From Unio delphinus (lineage: Eukaryota > Mollusca > Bivalvia > Unionida > Unionidae), in assembly GCA_029339505.1 (NCBI GenBank), contig JAQISU010000119.1:2108501-2172500 (forward strand): 64,000 nt of DNA, written 5' to 3'. Shown in pieces: positions 11,945-24,855 of this stretch. The notes below the pieces were generated by a model. It was not told where the DNA came from. It saw only the letters and a program-made list of their open reading frames with translations, and made no database searches. The position numbers and the translations under genes were made by a program. Numbering within the stretch: the first letter of the stretch is position 1; every line of letters starts with the position of its first letter.

Positions 11945-12414
11945 TTTCAACTAATAAACCGTTCCTGGTAGTCTTAGACCCTTTCCGCTGTACCATGATT
12001 ATGGAGTCCCTGGTAGTCTTAGACCCTTTCCCTTTTTTTATATCCTTTCCCAGTTGCCTTTTTCAACGCCATCCCTGCCGCGGTACCAACGGCTCCCAAC
12101 GCCGCCGCTTTTGCCACCGCTGGTGCAGCCGCTGCAATCAATGCTGGTATTGCGGCTAACAATGGAAATATACCACCTGATTTTATCATGTTGGCGACTG
12201 CTGCCTTTAAAAATACAATTTTAAACCCTCGCTTAATTTTCACTGCATCATTGAAATGTTTTATTTGACGATCCGTCATTGATATTTTATGTGTACCGCC
12301 GGACATCTGCGCTGGTTTCAACGTTATTGTTGTTCGACATTCTTTAGCGGATTTTGATCGTAATTTCTTCACCTGACCACCAGTCAGCTTGACACTAACA
12401 ACACTATATGGCAT
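11945..12414 (-). pseudogene. pX-like core protein of copy D, late frame change
   Basis: Open from 12414 to 12019 (131 residues): an N-terminal basic region containing MSGGT, a central hydrophobic Ala-rich stretch (GGIFPLLAAIPALIAAAAPA) and a basic KKATGKGYKK. One base is missing from an A-run relative to copy C, which moves the repeated RLPGT tail out of frame. The tail repeats are still present in the DNA at 11955-12040. In adenovirus, pX/mu is a basic DNA-condensing core peptide cleaved by the protease; the same role here is inferred. Confidence 0.7.
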
Positions 12415-12462
12415 TTTATTGTAAAACTATTTATGCTTTCAATTGATCAAATTGTGAATCGT

Positions 12463-13860
12463 TTACATATTTTCCACTGGTGCATCAACACTTTTCATTC
12501 GCCCACCGACACCTTCTAACAACATTGATTTGTCGCTGAGAATGACAGCAACCGCTCTATAATTAACACCATCAGGAGCTATACGAGCCCTAAAATGTAT
12601 GTCAAGGACGGATTGCCTTGTTAAATCAATATGTTCCAGAGAAAAGTAATAAATCGGATATAGGTTGTGATATTTGCAAACCGGTATCAACGATTTAATC
12701 ACGACCAATATATGACAGCATCCGATGATATACACGTGCTATATGATTGTTGTCGTAATCAAGTTGTATATCCTTGGTTGGTTCTTGTTGTCCGTTTATT
12801 CTCAGCGAAACCTCCCTGACTCCTAATTGATCAAATATCATATGACTGCGTTCTTGGGAGCCTAATCGGTTCCGATTCTGCAGCGCTATAAATAAATGAC
12901 GTGGAGCTGAAACGCCTTGTTTTGATGCCAAGTGCCATGTAAATGTACCAGCAACATCATCCTGTTTGACATCAGTTGTTGTTGTTAGCCAGCTTAGCAA
13001 TGATTTGCCGCCTGTTTCCGTAAATGAGAGCAGCCGTTCTTCCGTGGTAATTGATGGCGTCATTACTGGCATCCACAATACTATTTTAATCAAAACAACT
13101 TTACCTTCAGCGGCACCAGTACGCCATATTGCATCATTGTCATTGCCTTTTCGCACAAACGCGATTGTGTGTTTGGCTCCATAGATGACTTTTCTGACAT
13201 TTCTGCAGAATCCAAATATGTGATGGAGTGGAATCGCGCATGAAAAATATCGCTGCTGTCCTTGTAACATCATTACTCGTGTTGCAAACCCTAGATTGAA
13301 ATTGCGATTAATATCTACGACATCAAAGGCACCAGCCGGTCTAGTATATCCTGCTGGTGCTGGATCAACTGCGGTATCTCGCGTTGCTTTTACCCTACCC
13401 TGGTATGATTAATGTGATCAGCGTGATCATTAATATCCTTTGCGAACGTCATAGACGGACCAGCCGATCTTGTATAATCATCAGAATATCTTGCTAGTCC
13501 GATTATTGTTGTTGCAACATCAACCTCGCATTATATTGATTTAATTTCTTTTCCATCAATGAGATTTCGTGCTCTTTCAAATAGCGCCATGATGCCATTG
13601 TTGACGAAACCAACTCGGATATTTGGATCATCTGCATATGGGGTATCAGTTGCAACATTTGTTACGAGTTTTCCTTAGATTTCAATAAATGCTTCACACG
13701 GCAAAAAGTATTTACTGGTATCTTGAACTTGAAGTTCAATTCGCGATCGTAGGTCGGGTTGTATTGCATGCTAGGAATAAAATTGATAATCGCGGACAGA
13801 ATCATCTTTGCGCACTGGGGCTTCCATATCTAACGCGGGATCAGCTGTTCGTTTAAACAT
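12463..13860 (-). pseudogene. Major capsid protein of copy D, several stops
   Basis: Matches the 487-residue copy C capsid protein over its whole length. The N-terminus starts at 13860 (FKRTADPALDMEAPV). Stops follow near 13772 and 13676. Long open pieces are 13273-12695 (HIFGFCRNVRKVIYGAKHT, SWLTTTTD, RINGQQEPTKD) and 12735-12463 (RAVAVILSDKSMLLEGVGGRM). In Polintons this is the double jelly-roll protein that forms the icosahedral shell. It is non-functional here. Confidence 0.8.
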
Positions 13861-13865
13861 TTTAT

Positions 13866-13890
13866 TATTCACACTAGTGTTTTCAATTGT
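13866..13890 (-). promoter_or_regulatory. Gene-junction palindrome (pVI-like / capsid)
   Basis: On the minus strand, CAATTGAAAACACTAGTGTG lies between the pVI-like stop and the capsid ATG. ACACTAGTGT is a perfect 10-base palindrome. Confidence 0.6.
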
Positions 13891-13904
13891 GAAACTCTTT
13901 GTAA

Positions 13905-14372
13905 TCATCGTCGTTTTCGTTTTCGTTTCAACCCACTTCCTGCTATCGCGTTCATGATAGCGCAATATGTTGCCGGCGAAGCCGTCAATGGCGACGAAGT
14001 CACCGAAGCAGCCAACGACGCTAGTTTTTCTTCCACTTCGTTATTTATTGCTTTGCTGATTTTTGCAGGCATCACTGTCGAATACGGCAGCACTATTGGT
14101 TTCTTTCGCACCAATGATGTTATTTTATCTTTCGCGGAAGAAAATGCCTTTCCGGTAAGATTCCCAACAGCGCTGATTCCCTTATCACGAATATACTCAA
14201 TGGCTTTCATTGATAATTGTTTAGCTAACGGCGCCACTTTTGGGGCTATTCTTGTAAATATCCCCGCGATGGTACTGCCGGGACTATCTCCGTACCACAC
14301 GCAGTAAACAGGCAATCGTGAGTTCACCACGTAGACGCTTACGGGTTTATCATGGTGTTAGTGTATTATCAT
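13905..14372 (-). pseudogene. pVI-like virion protein of copy D
   Basis: The homologous start is at 14372, but codon 5 is TAA. The frame is open from GTG 14330 to the stop, 141 residues: amphipathic stretch (GIFTRIAPKVAPLAKQLSMK), then IRDKGISAVGNLTGKAF, and the C-terminus IAGSG followed by LKRKRKRR. IAGSG fits the adenain site [MIL]xGx-G, and cleavage would free a nine-residue basic peptide. The parallel with adenovirus pVI, whose C-terminal peptide pVIc activates the protease, is inference. Confidence 0.6.
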
Positions 14373-14380
14373 CTTGTAAT

Positions 14381-14400
14381 AAAACTAGTAGTTTTTCAAT
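14381..14400 (-). promoter_or_regulatory. Gene-junction hairpin (virion precursor / pVI-like)
   Basis: AAAACTA-G-TAGTTTT at 14381-14395 is a perfect 7-bp stem with a one-base centre, followed on the minus strand by the start of the pVI-like gene. Confidence 0.6.
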
Positions 14401-14448
14401 TAGTGAATTGCGTAACCACCATTGAAAACTCTGAGTAATCGCTTGCGA

Positions 14449-15458
14449 TCAATCGCTAAAAACCATAGGATTTTCATCATAACCATTGGCGTCTCTGTTA
14501 TTTTCAACTAATTCAGCAATGAGTTCTCGATATACATCAATAAACATGATACCGCCGGCAAAAAATCGTCTACAGATATCAGCTGCTTCATTAATTATCT
14601 CGACGGAATTGTTTCCGGCTCGTTTTCCACCCATAAGTACTTCCAACCGTGATATATCCGAGAGAATATTACCTGGACATGTCACGGTTGCGTTGAAATC
14701 CAAAGGATTTTTAATTGAATATCCTTCTCCGCTTGTTTTCTTAGAACCGGCTTCTGCTCTTACGTCTACTTCCTCCGGGATTGGATCCTCCGTATAACGT
14801 GATGGTTGTGGACCGCCTTTAACCGCAGCTAGAAAGTCATTATAACCAGGATGCTGCAACGCTGAGATTTCAATCCCGCCGCGTTTCGCTAAATATATTT
14901 TTGATGCCCAAGTCTTTCTGTCTCTTATAAAATCTTTAAACCCGTCGCTCAAATTTTCTCTCTTTTCCCCTTTGGAAAATTTTCTCAAGCAAAATTAGCT
15001 AATTCAGAATCCGTATCGTTTCTTCTAATTTCATTTAATGCTGCGACTGTAAATATACTTTCAGATGAATAGTCTCTTCCTACAGCTGCACCTTGTTGTT
15101 CTTCTTCGCGTTCTTCAATTTTGCGTTGGGTTTTTATATCACTGGATAGCTGTTGTATCCCTGCGCGTGTTTATCCGGTCTCTACTGCTATCTTTTCAAG
15201 CGTATCAAGCAGCAGTGCCTTCTTTGATCGTTCTTTTTCAGGAATAACTCCGCATATTGCTGTTTCTGTTAACTTTTACACATCTTTGGTCGCACTTGTT
15301 ATCGCAGTAAACAATTGTTCACTTGACACAGAAAAGTCAGTCTGTGCTTGTTGTCGTTGTTGAAGTTTTTCGCGAAGACTGTCTCGTACCGGTATAAACT
15401 TATTAATTGCTGCTAGCCGCTCTCGGGCTAATCTAGTTGTAAGCGATTCACCTACCAT
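14449..15458 (-). pseudogene. Virion precursor protein of copy D, frame-broken
   Basis: The N-terminus (15458-15276) reads TTRLARERLAAINKFIPVRD, as in copy C. The C-terminal half is open at 14988-14449, with ISRLEVLMGGKRAGNNS and EIINEAADICRRFFAGGIM conserved with copy C. The middle is divergent and contains stops near 15000 and 15275. LMGGK fits the adenain pattern [MIL]xGG-x at the same place as LVGGF in copy C. No known family was recognised. Confidence 0.6.
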
Positions 15459-15660
15459 ATATTGTTTGTGAACTGAGTTTTCAAATGTGAATAATGCATT
15501 GATGTTTTCATTCTATATCTGTATACAAACCCAAACTGATGAGAATTCTTTCAGGATAGAAAATCCTATGTGAAAAGTGTAACAAGTGTTACAAAAAACG
15601 CTAAAAAAAATTTATTAAAAAATTTACTGAAAGCCTGTTTTTATAGTAACGCTCGCGTGG

Positions 15661-16017
15661 CTAGGATACGGGTTTTTCATCGTTTAATATTTTTCTAAGA
15701 TCACGAACTTTAGAACTAATTTCAGCTCGTTTTTGATACTCTTCGCCGAGCTTTTGACGTATTGCTTCAACGGCGCTAAATAGCGTTATAAATACATTAA
15801 TGTCGTTACCGTACAAACAAGCATTGATTGACTTTTGAATTCCTTTCACAAGCCAGTACATTTTAGGTAAAACATAACGACCCTTACTAGACTGATACTC
15901 AATGTCTTCATATTCTGAGGTAATCCTGTCGCAGTCGAGACCTTCAGATAATACTACCCCTGTATTGTTTAAATTTGAGATTTCAGCAATTATAACATTT
16001 ACATCTTTGATATCCAT
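15661..16017 (-). CDS. Conserved small Polinton protein of copy D
   Basis: 118 residues, intact, with ATG at 16017 just downstream of a TATATAA. It aligns with the copy C protein at 53997-54353: DIEY, YVLPKMYWLVKGIQKSI and a C-terminal helix rich in charged residues (LGEEYQKRAEISSKVRDLR). Predicted helical and acidic. The two copies share position but are rather divergent, so selection on the fold is plausible. Function unknown. Confidence 0.65.
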   Translation of the reverse strand: MDIKDVNVIIAEISNLNNTGVVLSEGLDCDRITSEYEDIEYQSSKGRYVLPKMYWLVKGIQKSINACLYGNDINVFITLFSAVEAIRQKLGEEYQKRAEISSKVRDLRKILNDEKPVS

Positions 16018-16054
16018 TATTTATATAATACATTTTATCTTTAATTATTAAAAA

Positions 16055-16078
16055 AATATTTGGGGTCATTTTTGACCC
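16055..16078. other. Short hairpin at the truncated end of copy D
   Basis: GGGTCA-TTTT-TGACCC forms a 6-bp stem just upstream of the last copy D gene. Polinton homology ends here. Confidence 0.4.
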
Positions 16079-16185
16079 ACTTTTTGTTTTATATATACAA
16101 TGATATACTTAATTAATGGACGGTACAATGCCGTATATATCTCCACTCGAGTGTTGCGGCAGATTTTAGGCATACATATACTTAA

Positions 16186-16488
16186 TTAAGTACAGCACAT
16201 ACATGAAAACCCATTTGGAAACCCCTTTCGCGTCAAATAACGTGAAAGAGACCCAGAGGTTGCATATACGACAACACGTTCAAAGCCCAAGGGGCCCGAA
16301 ACATAAATCTCCGGCGGGAGGCCTAAAGTGACAAATTCATCTTCGACCGCCCAGAAGATATGCTTGGGGGGGACGTCACTATGGTAAACATGACATTGTC
16401 TGACAACACCCACCAAATTTTTCTGCACACAACATTTTAGAACAATAATATCAAACAACAGTACATAATCCACTGATAATGATATCAA
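16186..16488 (-). other. Unassigned ORF, possible gene or element fragment
   Basis: A 100-residue frame in a short stretch that is more GC-rich than its surroundings. The section HVYHSDVPPKHIFWAVEDEF and LPPEIYVSGPLGFERVVVYA reads like coding sequence but I do not recognise a family. It has no counterpart in the other Polinton copies. It could be a host exon or part of another transposon. Confidence 0.25.
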
Positions 16489-16499
16489 ATTTGATAATC

Positions 16500-17510
16500 A
16501 TATTTGATTTGACAGTTCAACCACCTTAAGAAAAGTTATCCATTAGTGATTTATATATAAATCATGTAGGCTATAGATTCATTTTTGTTTGTCTCTGTAT
16601 CGTGCTTCGCTGATTATCAAAAAATATTGTCATTCTCAAGCTTTGGTCATGCAAGAATCATCAATTAAAATGCATGTATGCATCTCTGGTAGTACCATAC
16701 CCTTTCAGTAAATACTGTCATAGTAAACCTACATTTAGTATGACCACTTAGGTTTCTACACCATGTACAGCTATAATGATGGGTTACTTGATAATTAATT
16801 TTTACTATGGCTGCTGGAGATAAAGGAGAAGTTGCAAATAATTGCTGTTTTCATTTAATTTAGATTAGGGGTTGTATAACTGATATATATGCATCCACCA
16901 GTAACATTTTAAAGAGTTATTGCAAGAGATCTAAAATATTCATGATTTTATTTTTGTTGGATGACAAGTTGGGTGTTCATTATACACAAGTCTTACATGT
17001 GTCATGATGACCCAATGTAGTAGTCAAATTCTCCCACACAAACACCTGAAACATTTCTTGGGTAAAGAATTGGCCAGGTGATTTTATTCCTGCAGGGACA
17101 GTAATATCTTTTCTCTTTCATTTGAATGTTTTTCCTGAGAAAGGAATTGGCTAGGTGATTCTATCTCCCCCTCCAAAAATAACTATTAAATTCTTCCCCC
17201 TTCCAACTACACATGTTAAGCATGAGAAAATGAAAAATTAAAATCTATAAAAATGGATACTTATTAAAGAATTTAATAAAAACTGATTTCCACCAGCAAT
17301 GAATATTTGTTTATATCAATTACCATATTAAATTAAATTATAATATTAGAACCTAGCTACCATAATAACAGGTAATTAGGTGGGTGTATATGTTTTTATT
17401 ACGTTGTTTGGATTTTATATTTAATCAGAATATACAGTCAGGAAATTCAACTGCCAAATAGTTTAGGTCTTTTTTGGAAGAAATATGCTTGTCAGCAAAT
17501 TTTTTATTGT
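16500..17510. other. Host DNA, no gene seen
   Basis: AT-rich non-coding sequence with no long frames, RNA genes or obvious repeats. Confidence 0.6.
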
Positions 17511-17514
17511 AAAT

Positions 17515-18062
17515 TTAATTATTCTCTCAGTTGTCTCTCACCTCTTCTATCTTATTTTCTCTCTCTTTCTCTTCCATTGTTTTTCCAAATTTACGTCTTT
17601 CCTTTCCTTTCCGTCACTTTTCTGTCTTTATCTATTTGTCTCTGCTCATTGTCTTCCTCTCTCTCTGTTATTCTCTCTCCCCTCTCTTTTCCTCCCTGTT
17701 ACCCTCTTTTCCTGTATTTGCCTCTGTCTTTTCCTGTATTTGCCTCTGTCTTCTCTCTCTTCTCTCTCTCTCTCTCTCCTCTTTCTTCCAATCTGTTTTT
17801 ACCTCTCGCTCTATCTTATTTTATTCCCTGCATAAAACTGCCTCTTGTTCTCGCCTTCCTAGTCTTATGACATTTTTCCTTTTACTTATCATCTTCTTCT
17901 CTCTCTATCATCTATGGCTTATCTTAAACTTTCTTCCTGTCTTCCTCTTTTTCTTTCACTTTCTCTCTTTTGTATCTCTCTCCTCTGTCTTCTGCTCTTC
18001 TCCTATATTGATCTTTCTCTATTGCTTCCTCTATACCTCTGCTCACCTGTCATGCTTCCCAA
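17515..18062. repeat. Pyrimidine-rich low-complexity tract
   Basis: About 550 bases of mostly T and C on the + strand with many CTCTCT runs. It gives long Leu/Ser/Phe frames in all three + frames, which are compositional artefacts. Confidence 0.85.
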
Positions 18063-18069
18063 ATTGTAT

Positions 18070-18688
18070 GAGGTGATGGTACCTGTAATTGTATGTTCTG
18101 AGTTATAAACTTTGCAATTTCATCAAGCGAAAACAGCTACAAACTTTCCTGAAACAGTATTATCAAGCATATGTCTCCACATTGTTTACTAAAAACTGAG
18201 CAATTGCATGAACCACAACAAGAAATATATATAAATATTTACAGGACCGTAATAGGGATTCAAATCTGGTGTGGGGAAACCTTGCAAAGATTATGAGTGC
18301 AACACCATTGTCGTCAACTGACATTTATGTAAATAGTGCTACTGGATCCAATTCCAAAGGAGTTAACCAGTATGATTGGTTAAGATACCCAGCATATTTT
18401 TTATTGGACACTTTCAATCCTCTAGAATTTATTTACAAAATCTTGCGAATGACAGTTTATATGTGAATGTATGTGTGTTCATTTTGGATTGTTCATTACA
18501 GCAGTGTCTGCAGTGTAGCAGTTTATAGTGATGTTCATCACTGATGCATCACCCTGCATACATGCAGCATCATGTCCCACCCAGTCACATTATTAAGACA
18601 CAAGGCCGACCAGTCGTAACACTAACCTCTTATATTGAGCAACATTTACATGTAAGGCAGATGCTAGTATCATTTTTATAAGTCTTTG
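18070..18688. other. Host DNA, no gene seen
   Basis: Non-coding, without recognisable features. Confidence 0.5.
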
Positions 18689-18689
18689 G

Positions 18690-18766
18690 TATGACACAGT
18701 TCCGGCTGGTGTTTGAACAACAAATTTACACATCACTGGTGGATGCTCTAACCACTTAGGTCATCA
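18690..18766 (-). repeat. tRNA-derived SINE head (fragment)
   Basis: On the minus strand, TGACCTAAGTGGTTAGAGCA resembles a pol III box A and TGTTCAAACACC, about 35 bases on, resembles box B. The tRNA fold is not intact and the body is short, so this is most likely a decayed SINE. Confidence 0.45.
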
Positions 18767-21700
18767 GATTGGTCTGCATTTCAATGTAGTGTTTGTTTGC
18801 TAAGAAGAACTATGAGGAATCTTTATAAGTTGTCATATACCATTCAAGTGACTTGAAATGATATTAGTCTAAGACTAGATCTTCTTTTATTGTAAAAGTT
18901 CTTCTTTTCTTAAAAACAAAAAGACTTGTGTGATTTTGTAAAGTGAACCATAACCTGCATTATAGTTTAAATGTAAGCCTTAAGCAGATTAGAAAAAGTG
19001 TCCATTAAGGTAAAGAAACAAATTGCTGTTGGGAGAAATATTCTGCTAGTTGATCATGTCACACTACACAAGCCCCAATGTATTTTATGACCTGTTACAT
19101 GTGTGGTATTTTCTTTAGTTTAATACCAAGGAGATGATTCATAGTAAGGAACTAAGTGCTAGTTCAGTTTGGTGAAAGAATCAGTTAACTGATTCTGTCC
19201 CCCCCCCCAATTGTTAAGGGATCCATTATGTTTTGGTATTTCACTTGTATGTCTTAAGTGTATTACCAAAGGGTGCATTAATTGAAAATAAATGAATTGG
19301 TTGAAGTTGGAAAAGAATGAAATGATAACTCAATCCCTTTTCCAATTGTTAGCAGAATCATTACATATATACATGTAAGCAGTCAGTTTATTTCCAAAGA
19401 GGCCATTATTGAAAAGAAACTAATTATTTGAGAGGATGGGGCGAATAAATAGAGGGGGAACCTCATGTGTTGGAAGGGAGGTTCTAGAAATAATTAGGGG
19501 GTTGGGAAGGAAGAACTGGATGTTACACCATCTATGAAAACTGCCAGTTAAGAAAAAGGAAAGTGGAATAAGCTAACAAGTTGTATAGCTTGATGTTGTA
19601 TTATAATAAGGGGAAAAAAGTTTGAGAAATGATTTGTACATAGTTATAATTCCTGCACATTGCGAGATCAGCACTTTCATTTTGTTCACTTCAGTATTAT
19701 ATAATTTGTTTTACAATGCTCAGTATCTTGTATCAAGCAATACATCATGCAACACATCATCACTGATAATCCAATCAGCATGGTTTCAACAGCTCCAGTT
19801 CATCACCATTAGTTTCAAAGGCCAGAGTAATAGGCCATGTGATACAACTCCAAGATCAAAAGACAGAACTTCTATATAGTCATGTACAGAATTTCATTGG
19901 ACTAAGACATGGCTTTGAGAGGTTAAATTTGTATGCCCACCTAGAAAATGCCAGCTTAGGAGCTCACACTTGAGCCAGGAAGAAATACAGTTTAAGAATG
20001 TAATCAGTTTGTGATTTGCATGAAGAAGGTGAAATAGAGACTGATGATGAGACAATAGAGGCTGGTGTGTCAGGAGAGAGTAAGTACATTTAATTCTGTT
20101 TAAATAAATGATAAATAGAGCAAAATTTCTTAATTTAAGCAATTCATGATCATAATTCTTTACATGGAAAATGGAAATTACTAAACTAGCTTCTATATTT
20201 TTACCTGAAACAATTTGAAATAAGGACTTTTTTGCATATATGTCATAAACCAGCAAACTAAAGAATGCATACCTCTTTCATTTTGAAATTTCATTTACAA
20301 GATTAATATTGTGTAAATGAGAATTATCATTCTATGATATATACACAATGAAAGAATGCAATAATCGAAACAAAACATCTTTTTAACAACATTTTTCCTG
20401 ATTCTAGTTATGAAGATGGCAAAATATGGTGTAAAGTTAATGAATGTTGTGGAACAAAATAGGTGTTTTTTATGGATATGCATTGCCATTAAGAATGTAG
20501 TTTAACTGGAATTGACTAAATTTTACCATGGCAACAAATATTCAAAATGAATATTGATCCTCACATGCAATAATGAGAGATTAAAACTGCCTTTTTCTGT
20601 GGAGGGTATGACAGTGGAGGGAGGTAAGATTTTATTTTTTGTGTTTCAAAATACATTTGTTATGTATATTTAAATTGAATGACATACTTTATTTTGTATT
20701 TTATGAAACTTAATGTTACGATTTTAGTAATTATCATTCTACATAAAATATTGATCACTTGATTCAGTAAATAACATCTTTGCTTGAAAAATTCAACATT
20801 ATATGGGCAGTAGACATCTACTATTGGTCGACATGGAAGTAAAGGTAAGCCAAGATAAGGGAGCATGACACCAAAGTATATTCAAAAGGAATCAATAATT
20901 TACATTGACTTCTTATGTTATTGTTATTTATTAAACTTGATTTATATAAGCAAATGATTGATTTTTGTAAATATAAGAAATGTAAATTCATAATCTTGTA
21001 ATGCTTTTAAGATGAGTTGAAGGTTTTTTTTATGTAAGAGTAGTTAAAATATGAGAGTAATATCTGATATGCTAAAGAATATAATTCACTATTTTTAATT
21101 TCTGTATTGTATTCTTATTTCCATAAATGTATAAATTATGGTATAGAAAACTAAATGAAAAGGAAGACTGAGGCAGAACAAAATACAAGCCAATTAACTA
21201 AAGTTTAGAACCGAAACCAAAACATCACATGAGTAATTTAGATAGTCAATAGTTGAAATATAAATATAAGCGTATGTATATACAGCCTTTTCACAATAAT
21301 ATGAATCAATAGATTTTTCAAGTTTATTAACATCATTCCTTAGAAAAAACACCGTCAACAGCAGTTATCATAATCACCATTATTTAATATCAATGACACT
21401 AAATTTCAAATGGTTATTTGAAGTCTTATAAATAATCAATGTTACTAAGTTCATAATTATGCACTGTATAATTGTATTACAAAATAAAAACATTTCTGAT
21501 TGAGTATTGATATGTTTATTGTAGATACTTAGTTTACGTATTAGAATTTCATCAAGAAATACTCTATTCAGTTGTTGATTATACAAAACGAGTTAGTGAC
21601 CTGCAAATTAAAACAGATACTTGCTAAACTTCAAGATAGGAGATCTGGTTGCTTTAAATTTTCAATTGGAGCTACAAATATGATTGGGAAGTGACTGACT

Positions 21701-24700
21701 TCAATTTCAAATTGTAATATCTTTCTGTAACACCATTGTTTTCATGAACTTGTTTTTTCTTTTAAGATTATTTAGTGCTAAGGAATACAAAACTTGAATA
21801 ATAATGATCATATACTAGGACGCATCAATTATTTTTTAATTATATTATAAGACATGTCTTTTAGAGTAAGTCTAAATTTAAACATTTAACCACTTGCCAT
21901 TAAATCACTAAATATGAACCTCAGGTAATCTTTGAAATAGAATGGAATGTCTATGCTGCTAATATCTTAAATTTATCTTGTCAAAACTATGTTAAGATTT
22001 AAATATGTTACAAAATATCATCATATACAAGTACAGTGTTATATAGTTATTAACATGTACATTTGAACTTGGAACAAAAAAACAATTATGTTTGTGTTTA
22101 CTGTTATATTTAAAACTTTAATCACTTCTTTAATGAGATGTCAAAACAGAATTAAAAATAAAATGGATTATCAGGCTACATACTTGATGATATGCTTTTA
22201 TATTACTCTATCAGACCTAAGTACCATCCAGCATGTGCCTCCTATCCCTTTTATAAAATATTCAAATAAAGACATAATAACAATGGCAAGCTTTTCCTTC
22301 ATTCATTTACATTTTCTTTCGCATAGATTTGTTGGTTGAACAGGTTCTACATTTTAGCTGTACTTTATCTATATGCTGCATAGGTTTATGGTTTTCTGAA
22401 GGTCAAAGCCTACTAACACATAAACCCCTGGAGACCTTTTGCTGTTTTCACAATAAATGCTTTTTCTTTGTTTAGAGCTTGCTCTCCCCGTTGATTTTCA
22501 CAGACAATTCTTAGCGAGGACCTCCTGCCCTATTATGTTTGTGTTTGCTATAGATTGAATAAATTGTGCTTTTAATATTTTATTATTGATTTTGCATTAC
22601 AAAAAATTGTAATTGTATTAAAAACTTTTAAGGACTATTCCTGAATACATTCTAATACATCGACTTGCAAGCAATATTCCATTAGACAAATGGCTAGTTG
22701 TTTTAAATAAAATGTTTATCATTGTTTAGTTTTCTGGTGCATGAGCAGAATGTGAAAAGTTGGACTCCTTTTTGTGGTGCATAACACCCATAATTTTCAT
22801 ATGGAGAAGACTATTCAAAATATTGACCTGATCCTACCTTTTGCACAGGTCCACCTGTCTGTGTGCGCTTCAGACTGGTCTGCCGTAGATCTGAGGCCAT
22901 AGTCTAAAATCTGGACACAAATTCGGATTCCGACCATGGGAGAAATTTAGGTTTAAAAAATACATGTGCAACTAAAATGTTCAGAACATTTGGTATAATT
23001 GTAGAGCATAATCTGTCTACCTTTCTATAAGACCACCCACTTTAGCGTATGATGTATGACCTTGATGCTACAGACCTTGGAAGAAAGCTACTACCTTATG
23101 ACATTTAACCTCATCGCTAGGGAATAATGTGTTAACTTGTTTCTTACAAAGATTTATATTTACAGAAAACACACTGGAAAGTGTATTGAGTTTTAAAGTT
23201 GCAGAAATTATGTCATGACATCATTTTTGCAAAACTTGACAAAGCACTACCTGAAATAATACAATTTCAGAAAGTTCTAAAGTTACTTTAATAATAAGGA
23301 TGTCAAAAGGCCATGTGGTTGATAAATTGATTGAATTTTAATGGTGCACAAGAACGCTTAGACTATTTAGCACTATACAATTTGTTATATGAATTAAAGT
23401 TAAAAAGAGTAAAAGTTTTCATATCAAACATTGATATAAAAAACAAATAGTTGAAAGTAAAACGGTAAGATGGTAACAGTAAAATATATGTATAGTGCTT
23501 CCTGATCAACGGGGGATGTAAATGGTGTATGTTAATGAAGACAGATGAGAAGATGTTGAAAAGAATGTATTTACATTACAGAAACATGCTTTAGGTATTA
23601 TCATTAAAAGTATGGATATTTAATAGCAAAGTTGTATTATCATTTTGATTCTGTATTCATTTCATCATAGAGTATTCTGATTACACATTTATTAACAGTA
23701 GGGTTGGCACAAATTATAATGGAATGTTGATGGATAAAGGTAAAATAGATAATCAACCTAATGAATTTATATAAAATTACTAAATATATATGAATCACTG
23801 GGATGGGTAGGTATTCTCCCATTCATTAAATTTACACAGTAAGTTCTATGCTCAAGTATATACATATAAATATTGAATACAACAATAGGAGTCAAGCACA
23901 TATTTAGCCAATACTGCATGTACTCCTTATGAGTAATTTAGCCATGTATGTAGCCACATTTGGATTTCTAATAGTTATTACTGTAGGTTATAAAAAAGAA
24001 AAACTTGCATGGAATGCCCAACAATATTATCAGCTACATTTACACAACTGTATGGAATGAAACGCTGAGGAGGATGGCCAAATATACCTAATTATAGAGC
24101 TTTTAAATTCTAACAGCCATACATGCAGCTGTTTTGAAAAGCTGTTGCTGACACTAGCCAAATATTGCTAAAAGAACATATGCTGTGCACCAGCCTTACT
24201 GAGCATGGTAACATGATTCCTTAGCAAAAGTTTGGGTAAGGATACATTTATCCAAAATTTGGTTTCTGCCTGAAGGGCATACAATACATTATGGAAAGGA
24301 ACAATATTGCAGTTAGCCAAATTTGGCTAATCATAGTTATCTAGAGTTTGATCTTTCGCAGCCATACATGGGGGTTATACTAAAAGACACTAGGCACATT
24401 TTGGCTAATTTTTCCAAAATTTGGTTCCTACCTCAGGGTCTGAAGAACAACTTTGTAGGAATTAACCAAATTTTTGGCTAGTTTAAAACCTGCCGAGCCC
24501 CTCCAACATACAGTCAAACTATGGAATAGGGATAGACCATATATTGATCAAAAGCACTTCCAAGAGTATCACTATATGCCTTTTCTACATTGGGTTAAGA
24601 GATTTTAGCAAATAGCAGAGGCCTGATTTGAGTAAATGGAAAAGCTCAAGTGAAATCGGAAGCTGTTAGTTTGTTGTAAGTGTCCATTAAGATGATTGAG

Positions 24701-24850
24701 TATTTCAGGTTATATTCTTGCGAAATATGTCTAGCGATAGGGTATATACCAACGGTTAGCTCAGGAGAGTCTACATTCGTATCTTCTTATCAATGTTTGG
24801 GAAACTGTGAGCATGTTATTTAGGTGTGTTTGGTTATAAATAGAAAGGAA
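18767..24850. other. Host intergenic or intronic DNA, no gene seen
   Basis: Six kilobases of AT-rich sequence with only short frames. At about 24070-24480 there are two or three degenerate units of about 200 bases carrying GCCAAAT, CAGCCATACATG and CCAAAATTTGG motifs. Nothing else is supported. Confidence 0.5.
24070..24490. repeat. Degenerate ~200-bp direct repeats
   Basis: CAGCCATACATG recurs at about 24114 and 24359, CCAAAATTTGGTT at about 24252 and 24413, and TAGCCAAAT blocks between them. TTAGCCAAATTTGGCTAA near 24313 is a palindrome. Confidence 0.4.
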
Positions 24851-24855
24851 CTAAT

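Larger units (their letters stand above)
7674..16080 (-). mobile_element. Polinton right half (copy D), structural module only
   Basis: It starts at 7674 with a decayed terminal motif (AGCTGCAGAGTGGGCGA) inside the copy A capsid gene. On the minus strand it carries the full virion module in the copy C order: minor-capsid-type protein, two-segment membrane protein, fibre-like protein, protease, pX-like protein, major capsid, pVI-like protein, virion precursor and the small 118-residue protein. Homology stops upstream of that last gene near 16020-16080. Polymerase, integrase and ATPase are absent, so it is 5'-truncated or deleted. Its genes are only lightly damaged, so it is younger than copies A and B. 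Confidence 0.85.

Noticed and set aside
17485..18108. Leu/Ser/Phe-rich frames that look like membrane proteins
   Set aside because: They come from a pyrimidine-rich low-complexity tract.
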